A stretch of DNA of 64,000 nt from Lonicera japonica. Taxonomy: Eukaryota > Streptophyta > Magnoliopsida > Dipsacales > Caprifoliaceae. The stretch covers positions 50,326,783-50,390,782 of the forward strand of contig CM038464.1 of NCBI GenBank assembly GCA_021464415.1, read 5' to 3'. Positions within the stretch are counted from its first letter, which is position 1, and each line of letters opens with the position of its first letter. The notes under the pieces are model-generated. The model searched no databases. It was not told the origin of the DNA and was given only the letters and a program-made list of their open reading frames with translations. The translations under genes and the position numbers were made by a program. Shown here piece by piece: positions 54,440 to 64,000 of this stretch.

Positions 54440-55290
54440 TGTTGGTGCTAAAAACTAGAAGGGTGTTTTAGGCCATACAATCAAATGATTGATACAACAA
54501 ATGCAACAAACTAAAATAGTCAAAGATGTATAGTGAAAGTTGGACTCGTATGAAGATACGGGTTAGTCTTCCCATGTGGAATAGAGCTAGGAGTTCGATT
54601 TGCTTTATATTGATGATAAATAAACAAGTATTACAAACTCACAAAAGCTTCTCTAGCTATTCTATCCTCACAATGTTACAATAAGAATGTACTCGAGTTA
54701 CACAAGTTCTAGCTTTTTTATTTTAAGAATTTTACTGAGTGCTCTAAGCCTCTATTTCTCTCTTATTCTTGGTTGTTAAGAAGTTCTTACTTGGTTGCTA
54801 GGTTGGTTGAACCTTGAAATAAATGTTCCATTCTCCCCTTATATATATGACACAGAGGGAAACGTGTTGAGGAACTCTGCCCAGAGGCCTGAAACTATGC
54901 TCTGATAATTACCCACCCTTACCTTACTTTTTCATGAATTCTGGTGCATTAAATGCAGTCAGTGGGCATTTAATAAAGGTGAGGAAAGTTATGTATCCCT
55001 TGTAGAGCAGATGGTAGTCAACCATACCGTTTGTCAGTCACCCCGTAAGAGTGGTTAGACGAGAGCTCCAAAGCTTGTTGAAAGAGCTCTGACATTTGAA
55101 CTCCATAATTTGTTATGCGGAATCAATCTTTAAGCAGGTATTCAACTCATAAAGAGCTACGTTCTTCCTATAGTGCTCGGACAAAGCTCCTTAGAACTCC
55201 TCTTGTTGTGACAGGGGGGTTTCTGACTTGGGTGGCCACGTGTCTTCTCGTGGTTGACTGAGTAAATTGGGTTGTTAATTTACCCCATCA
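54440..55290 (-). mobile_element. solo LTR, 851 bp, TSD GTAGG
   Basis: On the minus strand it starts TGATGGGGTAAATTAACAAC and ends TTTTTAGCACCAACA. The perfect duplication GTAGG flanks it at 54435-54439 and 55291-55295. A TATATATAAGGGG box lies mid-way (about 54838-54850). No internal domain remains, so it arose by LTR-LTR recombination. The lineage is uncertain. Confidence 0.88.
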
Positions 55291-55295
55291 GTAGG

Positions 55296-55690
55296 TATGT
55301 CAATGGATCAAATATAGATATGATCATGCATTTTTAAATTCGATTCGGTTAAAAATAAATTGAATTCAATCCGGTCTGTGAATTAATGGATATACAAAAT
55401 GTTAATATATATCCAAATTTGTTACAAAAATGGATATTTAATCGGTAAACCGATCCATTCCATAAAATTGAAGAATTATTAGTCGCAACATGACTATGTC
55501 CCATTTGGTAATCCATATCCAAATTTGCAAAGGGATTAGGTTGTTATACCCATATTCCATTTATTAATTAAAAAGGTTAACGAATCAATAATTCCTTTAC
55601 AATGGCTAACTAATCGAGCGCATTTGAATTGAATTCAAGTAGAAATCCAATTCATTGATAGACTTACAAAGGATGGTCAACTAAATGGAT
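55296..55690. repeat. possible MITE
   Basis: TATGTCAATGGATC at the left and TTCATTGATAGACTTACA at the right are weak inverted ends. No gene seen. Confidence 0.3.
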
Positions 55691-56989
55691 GATGTCCATA
55701 TCAAACTAATCAAGTATTATTTACACCGTTTTTTGCTTTTAACCAAAATACTCAGGCCTTCTTCCCATTTACAGTTTTAAATGGTAGGAAGGTGGGGCAA
55801 CTGCCCCATTGAGATATCTTGAAAAATAAAATAAAATGGATTTCTTAATTTAAGTATATGGTGCCATTGTGATACATATATGTAGTTAAATTGATATAAA
55901 AAAGGGCCATTTGCACTTTTGCTGCCTACGTTTACATTGCAACAGACTTTGGCACCTAAAGTTTTTAATAATTAGACTTTGGCCCTATTCCCATTTGAAC
56001 CGTCAGTTTCCTTTGACCGTTTGGTTAACCAAAAAAGACAGAAATACGTCCAAAATACCCATTTTATAAAAACCAAGAAATCTGTCATAAATATATAATC
56101 ACACAAACCTTCACATATATTAGAAATTTACACATACATAAAATTTTGGTTTCATTAAAAAATACCAGTGTTTATGAAATATTTATTTTAAACTGGACAT
56201 ATATAAAAAATATAGGAAACCCATTTTAGACTTGGTCATCAATTGAATTTTTATGTAAACAAATATGTTCTAAATGATTCATCCTTAAACTTTGATTGGG
56301 TCGCGTAAAAAAATAAAATGTGACGATGGATAATAAAATTATTTTACTCTCCATTCTCGTAGGCAATGTGTTCTAAAATAATTTTTTTCTTTATTATGTC
56401 TTTTTTTAATGTTTTACATGGCCTATTTTAAACATACTATTTTTAAAATTTGTTTATGTAAAAATTCAATATAAGACTAACTTTGACATGAGTTGCCTAA
56501 AATTTTACATATGTCCAGAAGTGTAAAACTAAGCCTTAGATATCTATAGATTCAACGAGAAAACTTGTATATATATATCACAAAGTGAAACATAGCCATT
56601 TGATACACAAAAGGTGCAAAAGTACACTCCAAAGGTATATTCTAAAGCCATCAGTCGACTTACTAATTAGGCATCAGTTGATTAAGCATGACTGATGCTT
56701 TCTGTTTTGGAAAGAATAAGTTGTTTGCTCATAGCACATTTTTGCCAACTTTTTTTTATATCTTATAATCCAGCTGTTGTATCGTGCTCATATTTGGACA
56801 TGCTGTACTTTAAGAAGTTATTGGCTACTATCAAAATTTGCGAATGATTAAAGTTTGGGAGGGCCTCCATCATAGCAGTGGATTAAAACTGCGCAAAATT
56901 CAAACAACCGGAGAATATGTAAAAATGATGAACATTTTTGCTTAGAAATGTAAGGACGCTAAGAATACATATCCTATTTATTAGAGTTC
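55691..56989. other. AT-rich interval, no gene seen
   Basis: No supported gene or element. A degenerate CATCAGTCGACTT motif at about 56656 resembles the palindromes in the solo LTRs further on. Confidence 0.5.
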
Positions 56990-57550
56990 AGAGCATCCAA
57001 CCCAAAACCAATTGGCAATGGGCAAAGTAACCCCTCCATTTTATATATTGCTTTGTGAGTATCATTTTTCCCGATGTGGGATTTGTAGTCTCAATATGCC
57101 CCCTCACGTGTGGCGTAATTTTGAGCCTAACACGTGGACAGCTTATATAGGGTGACGCGGAGTATGTGTGGCTGTTAGGCCTTTGATTTGTGTGTATAAC
57201 CTCACTCTGATGTCATATTAGTAACCATCTTACCTAAAAGCTTAAACTTTTAAATAATGGGCCAACAATGTATATCATATTTTTCAACACTCCCTCTCAT
57301 GTGCGATCTTCACTCACTTGCACGTGGAGAGACAATTCAATTTGAGGTGCATTTTGGTACAAAGAATTCGTGGTGCACTTTGTGCACAAATATAAAGGGG
57401 GAAATAAATGCAAGCGGAAGGATTTGAAACCAAGACCTTTAAGAACTTGACATCTTATACCAAGTTAAAGTTCGGAGCATTCAACCCAAAATCAATTGGT
57501 AATGGGCAGAGTGGCCCCTCTATTTTATATATTGCTTTATGAATATCATT
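56990..57550 (-). mobile_element. TRIM-like LTR element remnant
   Basis: A complete LTR at about 56990-57299 (starts TGTTGAAAAATATGATATAC on the minus strand, preceded by the purine tract GAGAGGGAG) and a partial second LTR at about 57463-57550 share CCAATTGG...ATGGGC and CCTCYATTTTATATATTGCT. The 163-bp internal part has a degenerate primer site (CTTGGTATAAGATGT). The second LTR is cut off where the next TRIM starts (57551). Confidence 0.6.
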
Positions 57551-58621
57551 TGTAGAATTTCACAAAATGATATTATATTATATTGGTTGTTATCCAACAT
57601 TACAATGGGAAGGCCTTTATATAGGCATTACATAAAAGATAAATAAGGTAAAATAGAAAAATAGAAAAATAAAGAAGGTAAAGAGAATTAGGAATGTGTA
57701 AAGAATAAAGTATCAATTATACATGTTAACATATATTCTAACATCTTCCCTCAAACACAAAGTGGTAAGGAGGCCAACTTGAGTTTGGAAAATCGTTTTG
57801 AAAGTGGTCAAGTGGACACGCGTTCAACAACGCGCCTCGGCACCATGAAAATTTTCTTGAAAGTAGTCAAGTGGACAACACATTTAACAATGCACCTCGC
57901 CAACTCGAGCCAGTCTTCAAATCATATCTATATTGCCTAGCTTTAAATTGTGCCGGGGATAGTTCATATTTGTGGTCCGACTCTGGATGGCCAGTCTGAA
58001 TTTAAGTTCGACATGAAGTTCAATTTGAATTTGTGGTTCGGCTTAATTAAAATGCCGGTTTAAGGTTTAAGGGTTAAGGTAAGGTCCAGAAAATTTGTGG
58101 TCTCGACACGAAGGCTGTTCAGTTTATAGTCCCAACACAAAGGCCGGTTCAATTTGTGATCCCGGCACGAGGGCTGGTTTGATGAATTTTTTTCTCTTCT
58201 ACTTATTTTTTTCTTTTCTTTTTTTTCCTCTCCCTCATTCCTTCTTCTTCTTCTTCATTATCCATGGCTTTCTTTCTTCTTTTCTATTTTTTGAGTAACG
58301 GCGATGGTTTGGCAGGAAAATTGAGAGAGATTGAGGGTTCAAAGTGACGATGATAAGTTGAAGCTGGTAGTGGCAATGATGTATGAAAGGTGGTTTGAAG
58401 GTTTGCTATATGGATTTTTTTTGAAAAATGATGGTTATGGTCTGGTGGGATGATTGTTAAGATTTTTTGGCAGCAGATCTAATGGCAGAGATTTGATGGT
58501 TTGATATAAGATGGTTTCTTGCCTGGCGGACGACGCTATACATCGTCCGCCGATGAGCAAATGGTATAGATAATCTTATTCCTCTGATACCATGTAGAAT
58601 TTCATAATATTATATTATATT

Positions 58622-60340
58622 TCATGGTCGGTTTTCAACCCTAGAGGGGGTGAATAGGGTTTTTAAAACTAAATACGGAATTTAAAAACTTTTCGAAAAT
58701 CGTTGAAGTAAAACAAATTTGCTAAACAAATTCATCAAAGAATGCAATCAAATAAACAATCTCAAGCAAACAATAATATAGCAGGTAAATAAAGAGATTG
58801 AGTTAGAAATTTTGAACCGATTAGAAGTCCAAGGCTAATTGCTGGTCGGATTTCAACCCTAGAGGGGGGTGAATAGGGTTTTTAAAACTAAATGCGGAAT
58901 TTAAAAAATTTTCAAAAATCGTTTAAGTAAAACAAATTTGCTAAACAAATTTATCAAGGAATGCAATCAAATAAACAATTAAGCAAATAAACAATCTCAA
59001 GCAAACAATAATATAGCAAGTAAATAAAGAGATTGAGTTAGAAAGATTGAACCGATTAGAAGTCTAAGGCTTTTTGTCCACACGATTTTGGTTTACCAAA
59101 CCATAATCCGCGCTCGGTTAGTTCCCCGAGAATTTCCACTAATAACAATCTCCTTCCGGGTGAAGATCAAACCACTACAAGTGTATCCTCTCACACACTC
59201 TTTACAAATATTGCTTGACCACAATATTCACACAAGAAACTCTCTCTTGTTAACCTTGTGAAATTTACCTTTCATAATTTCTAAACAAGAATTTACCTTC
59301 TTGTTTTTCCTATGAGATTTACCTCTCACAATTGAATACTAAATTGTTTGGTGATTCACACCAATTAACAATAACTCTTAAGTGTTTAAAGAATACAATT
59401 GAAGCTCACACTAGAGTTACTTGATTGATCAAGATTTATAGCTCAATAAGAATGATTGATCAAAAACAATTTCTTGAATCTTTGAATAATGAAGATAGAT
59501 GAAGAATAGAGTATATGAATGATTCAAGGTGTTCAAAATGTGTCTTAGATAGTGTATATATAGTCCCAAAAGTGATATAGCCGTTCTAGAGGTTTGGTAG
59601 AAGTTTGGTACTAAAAATAGTTTAAAATCAAAAATTCAACGTCTATATTCTGGGCCATCAGTCGACTGAGTAAGGCTGCTTAGTCAACTGATGGACTCTG
59701 CTGCCCAACAGGCCAAAAGGCCAAAAATCCCAATTTTTGCACTTTTGCATTTAAGCTCCGAAATCAATTCTAATGCTTTGGGGACTTCAAAAATAAGTTC
59801 CTAAGACACATATTTTTGGGAAAACTCAAAATATGATCATTTGAATTTAATATGAATTTATTTGAAAACCGGTTTTTACTAGAATGATGTTTTCAAAGAA
59901 ATTTTGATTCAAACTGATTTTGATCAATCTAAGAATGATATATCAATATATATGAGCTATATAAATAATCAAATAAGAAACTTTACATAATACCTAAGCA
60001 CTCACTCAATTAACGAATGAACGAGTCTTTAAATGCTTCGATTTATTTCTTCAATTTGATTCTTCTTTGAAGCTTTTCCCTTGAAGCTTTTGCATATGAT
60101 CTTTGATCTTGATCTTCATGGATTTGCATTGTGATGAGTTTGATCTTCTTGCTAGTCCAATGTTTCGTTGACTTGATCGGATAAAGATTGAATGATCCTT
60201 GTCATGCTTCCTTTGAGCAATCATGATATTCTTGATTTTCCAAATAAGATAGCTATAATCTTAAATCAAGAACATGTTAAATTACACATGATTAATTTAT
60301 TGTTATTATCAAAATAAGATTAAGACCTTCAAGGTCAACA
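58622..60340 (-). mobile_element. solo LTR A (1719 bp), nested, TSD ATATT
   Basis: On the minus strand it starts TGTTGACCTTGAAGGTCTTA at 60340 and ends near ACCCCCTCTAGGGTTG...CCGACCATGA at 58622. Its flanks are ATATT at 58617-58621 and 60341-60345. It is an inverted copy of 61663-63466. The ATTCACCCCCTCTAGG ending recalls LTRs of SIRE/Maximus-type copia elements; this is tentative. It contains a 218-bp tandem duplication (58626-59071). Confidence 0.87.
58626..59071. repeat. 218-bp tandem duplication inside solo LTR A
   Basis: GGTCGG, then TTCAACCCTAGAGGGGG, occurs at 58626 and again at 58844, followed by about 200 bp of matching sequence. The other copy of this LTR (61663-63466) has it once. 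Confidence 0.88.
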
Positions 60341-60520
60341 ATATTATATTGGTTGTTGTCTAACATTATAATAGGAAGGCATTTATATAGGCATTATATA
60401 AAAGATAAATAAGGTAAGAACTATTTACTAAGGTAAAATAGAAAAATAAGGACGGTAGAGAGAATTAGGAATGTGTAAAGAATAAGGTATCAATTATACG
60501 TGTCAACATATATTTTAACA

Positions 60521-61662
60521 CTATTAAGTGGTATAATTTTAAGCATGAATGTAAGGAGGCAAAAGTCGGGCGATTATTTAAACAATATTTTAAGCATTAA
60601 AAATATTTTAGTATAATTTTGATTATAAGCCTCGAAAATCATTTTGTTAAACAATTGCAATGATGAACAATGAATGCATGAATGGTTCCTATTGAGCCTA
60701 GATTCTTCAAACACTTTTAAATAACTTTAACAATTATTCTAACACTCACACTAGGCATCATTTCTTGAGTGTGCTTGTGCATCATTTATTTATTACAAAC
60801 TTTGCATTGCTTAGTGAATTGCCAGCTATATAGATCAATACAGCTAGGTAAGCCGTTTAAACCTGATCATTCAAAGCAGCACAGATGGAAAACAACTTTA
60901 AATAACTTTAACAATTATTCTAACACTCACACTAGACTTCATTTCTTAGGTATGCTTGTGTTTAAATTTCTTGAGCATTGTGCTTCATTTGAATTTGACA
61001 TTTCCTTCTTCTTCTTGTGTTACATTTTTAGCATTTCTATTGATCTGGTTGGTAATTGTGCATGCTTGCTTTGTAAATCCAAGTTAATGAACCATAAATT
61101 CATTTAAGGAAACATGTTAAATTACACGTAATTAAGTTATTGTTATTACTAAAGTAAGATTAAAAACTTTTAGGTTAACAATATATATGCACGGACATTA
61201 AAATTTGGGGCCTGTTAAAAGTTGAAAGTTTCGGAGGGCCCAAGGCGGTGAGTGGCCTTCTTTGCCACACCCTTAACCCGAGCCTACTGGTGCATTATCA
61301 AAGGAGGAGTGCAATGGGCGGTTGAAAACGTGTTCTAAAAGATTCTGGTTTGAGAATGATTCGTTATCTACTATGAACATTTTAAATTTAAAAGAGGAGG
61401 TCTTAAGCGATCACAGCATAATTATTTTAGATGGGCCCAATGTGACGACCTTCTTTGCCACACTCTTGAGTCAAGCCTGCTTATTCTCTGTCAAAGGAGG
61501 AGTGCAGTGGGTGGTTGAAAGTGGGTTCAAGAAAATGCTCGTCGAGAGATTCATTATATGTTATCAACCTTTTAAATTTGGAAAATGAGATCTTAAACGA
61601 GCATGACAATTATTTTAGATATATTGTCTTTTAGTTGCTCTGTGAATGTTTATTTTCAGTTC
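60521..61662. repeat. interval with local duplications and an LTR fragment
   Basis: No gene. Direct repeats at 60715-60779 and 60895-60960 (ACAATTATTCTAACACTCAC, period about 181), and at about 61236-61428 and 61429-61620 (CCTTCTTTGCCACAC, period 193). About 61107-61185 matches the first 80 bp of the solo LTR family in inverted orientation (CATGTTAAATTACACGTAAT, then GGTTAACAATAT). Confidence 0.75.
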
Positions 61663-63466
61663 TGTTGACCTTGAAGGTCTTAATCTTATTTTGATAATAA
61701 CAATAAATCAATCATGTGTAATTTAACATGTTCTTGATATAAGATTATAGATTTCTTATTTGGAAAATCAAGAATAGCATGATTGCTCAAAGGAAGTTTG
61801 ACAAGGATCATTCAATCAATATCCGATCAAGTCAACGAAGCATTGGACTAAAACCGATCTATCCGAATCAAGATCATTCTTCTACAAGCGTTGGACAAGA
61901 CAAGAAGATCATTCTCATCACTCACAAGCTAGCAATGCATTTCATGAAGCATAAAAGATCAAGGATCATATACTAAAGCTTCAAGGGAAAAGCTTCAAGT
62001 GAAGAATCAAGTTGAAGAAACTATTCAAAGCATTCAAAGACTCACATATTCGGTAATTGAGTGTATGCTTAGGATTGATGTAAAGTTTCTTCATTGATTG
62101 ATTATATAGCTCATACATATTGAAATATCATTCTTAGATTGATCAAAATCAGTTTGAATCGAAAATCATTTCAAAACATCATTTTGGCAAAAACCGGCTT
62201 TGAAATATATTCATATTATATTCAAATGATCATATTTTGAGCTCTCATGAAAATAGGTGTCTTAGGATAATATATTTAACCTATCCCAAGCATCAAAATT
62301 GATTTTGGAACTTAATTGCAAAAATGTTTATTTTTCCCTTTCTAAACTCGCTCCGTTTTTGCGCAATTTTGATCTAACGGTTTGTTGGAGGCCTTCCCGG
62401 ACTCCAATCATTATGAAATTTTGACAGCGGTTAGATAACACATTATAGTACTTACATACAAAATTTCATCAAGTTCCAACGGCTGGATCGTGAGATATGA
62501 TCAAAACAAATCGGGAAAAATTTGCTGTCTGCAGCAATCTATCAAAACAGACTAGCAGAGGGCATCAGTCGACTGATGGCTTTGCTCAGTCGACTGATGG
62601 TCACTCAGTCGACTAAGGAGCCTTGCTCAGTCGACTGATGACCTGAATATAGCCGTTGGATTTCGAATATTTTACTATTTTTGGTACAAAACTTCCCCCA
62701 AACCTCTCAAACGGCTATATCACTTTTGGGACTATAAATATGACTTCCAAGACTCATTTTACACACCTTGAATCACTCTCATACTCCATACTTCATCTAT
62801 CTTCAATATCTAAAGATTCAAGAAATTGTTTTTGATCAATTATTATCATTTGAGCTATATCATCTTGATCAAATAGGATAACTCTAGTGTGAGCTTCAAA
62901 TTGTATTCTTTATACACTTGTGAGAGTTATTGTAAATTGGTGTGAATCACTAAACAATTATATTTCATTGTGAGAGGTAAATCTCATAGGAAAAACAAGA
63001 AGGAAAATTCTTGTTTAGTTTTTGTGAAAGGTAAATTTCACAAGGTTAGCAAGAGAGTGTCTTGTGAGAATATTGTGGTCAAGCAATATTTGTAAAGAGT
63101 GTGTGAGACAACAACACTTGTAGTGGTTTGATCTTCACCCGGAAGGAGATTGGAATTAGTGGAAATTCTCGGGGAACTAACCGAGCGCGGACTATGGTTT
63201 GGTAAACCAAAACCGTGTGGACAAAAAGCCTTGGACTTCAAATCGGTTCAATCTTTCTTACTCAATCTCTTTATTATTGATCGTTTTGTTATTGCTTGAG
63301 ATTGCTTAATTATTTTCTCTTATGCTTGATTGTTTATTTGCTTACATTCCTTGATATATTTGTTAAGTAAATTGTTTTACTTAAACTTTTTGAAAAGATT
63401 TTTAAATTCCGCATTTAGTTTTAAAAAACCCTATTCACCCCCTCTAGAGTTGTTTTCCGACCTACA
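61663..63466 (+). mobile_element. solo LTR B (1804 bp), TSD AGTTC
   Basis: Starts TGTTGACCTTGAAGGTCTTA and ends TTTTCCGACCTACA; the perfect duplication AGTTC lies at 61658-61662 and 63467-63471. Same family as solo LTR A, opposite orientation. Its middle holds a cluster of CAGTCGACTG palindromes (62566-62637). Short open frames inside are not genes. Confidence 0.92.
62566..62637 (+). repeat. CAGTCGACTG palindrome array in LTR
   Basis: Perfect 10-bp palindromes at 62566, 62587 and 62628 and a one-base variant at 62606, spaced about 20 bp. Solo LTR A has one perfect copy at 59659 and a variant near 59681. They lie upstream of the likely transcription start, where regulatory repeats are usual; function is inferred only. 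Confidence 0.85.
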
Positions 63467-63555
63467 AGTTCAATACTAGGGACCTCAATAATGTGGCCCA
63501 TAGTTTAGCGCGTTTAGCATTTGGTTAGTTGGGACTCCTGGTTCCCAAATTTAAA

Positions 63556-63726
63556 GCGTATTTGATGAAAAAGTAAAAATAGTAATAAAAAATATTAAAC
63601 TTATGAGAAGTTAGAGAATGAAATATGTGAAAAAATAAAAAAAGATAACGAATATCTTACCCATTATTCATACTTTTTATTTTATTTTTTCTAATTTCTC
63701 AGAAGTTTAGTAGTGTTTTGAATCAT
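63556..63726. mobile_element. possible degenerate MITE
   Basis: TAAACTTATGAGAAGTTAGA near the left end mirrors TCTAATTTCTCAGAAGTTTA near the right. Ends uncertain. Confidence 0.45.
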
Positions 63727-63733
63727 TTATAAC

Positions 63734-64000
63734 CCTATATTTGGATGGAGATTTTTTTTGGGGATTTGAGCAAAAGTTAGTATTTTGAGCGCGGAAAAGT
63801 GGAAATCCACCGTTTGTTAAAATTAGCTAATAATAAGAAATTTTACATGTGATAAATTTGCTAGAATTTGTCTTTTAAAAATTCCAACTTAAAATTCCGT
63901 GGTACGAGGCATTATTCTCCAAATTTCGACTTAAGACAATTGATTGAATTGTAATTCGTGTCATTTTTAAAATTCTACATACAAGACATCCAAACGTAGG
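63734..64000. mobile_element. MITE reaching the window edge
   Basis: The left end CCTATATTTGGATG and the right end CATCCAAACGTAGG are inverted. The right end coincides with the last base of the window, so the flank cannot be checked. Confidence 0.55.

Larger units (their letters stand above)
57551..60520 (-). mobile_element. TRIM-like LTR element, split by a solo LTR
   Basis: 3' LTR at 57551-57743 (193 bp) and 5' LTR at 58593-58621 plus 60346-60520. Both start TGTTARAATATATGTT... and end TTCTACA on the minus strand. The primer site TGGTATCAGAGG (58581-58592, minus) touches the 5' LTR, and the purine tract GTTTGAGGGAAGA touches the 3' LTR. The 849-bp internal region has no gag-pol, so the element is non-autonomous. 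The inserted solo LTR occupies 58622-60340. Confidence 0.82.

Overview
This is nuclear DNA from a flowering plant, most likely a eudicot. It is AT-rich and gene-poor, with plant MLH3, KIB/DUF295 F-box and FAR1-type sequences, Ty1-copia elements primed by initiator Met-tRNA, plant LINEs with zf-RVT domains, tRNA-derived SINEs and many MITEs. The species cannot be named from sequence alone.

Host genes. Two intact protein-coding genes are supported. (1) MLH3, minus strand, 20907-41260. I could rebuild it exon by exon: 25 coding exons, 3603 nt, 1200 aa, all phases consistent, with intact ATPase and endonuclease motifs. It includes a 16-nt microexon and at least one GC-AG intron, and its introns are packed with nested transposons. 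(2) A conserved plant nuclear-type protein of unknown function, minus strand, 50544-51584 (346 aa), probably with an upstream exon near 52.03 kb. An F-box/KIB (DUF295) pseudogene lies at 1060-2249. A second, badly broken copy at 16982-17550 is flanked on one side by a copia LTR and on the other by half of a FAR1-related gene.

Layout. 0-3.8 kb: Tourist-like MITE, F-box pseudogene, AT-rich DNA. 3.8-11.5 kb: a complete, very young Ty1-copia retrotransposon (1331/1332-bp LTRs with only two differences seen, 5-bp TSD, one open 1321-aa gag-pol frame, and an unusual GC-rich 47-bp tandem repeat in its leader). 12-17 kb: an old decayed copia element of another lineage on the minus strand. 17-19.8 kb: F-box fragment, FAR1 fragment and duplicated flank. 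20.9-42.2 kb: MLH3; intron 17 holds an LTR element (TSD TTTTG) that itself contains a LINE and a 160-bp solo LTR, and intron 10 holds a foldback MITE interrupted by a LINE. 42.3-50.3 kb: a 1.2-kb TIR element just upstream of MLH3, a foldback element, an inverted-repeat array and several MITEs. 50.5-52.1 kb: the unknown-function gene. 52.8-64 kb: MITEs, an 851-bp solo LTR with TSD GTAGG, two TRIM-like elements, and two 1.7-1.8-kb solo LTRs of one family in opposite orientation, one of them nested in a TRIM.

The window mainly records layered transposition around a conserved meiotic gene. No CRISPR array, operon, phage, rRNA gene or free-standing tRNA gene was seen. Element boundaries called with matching TSDs are firm. 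Family names for MITEs and LTR lineages are inferences from termini and motifs.
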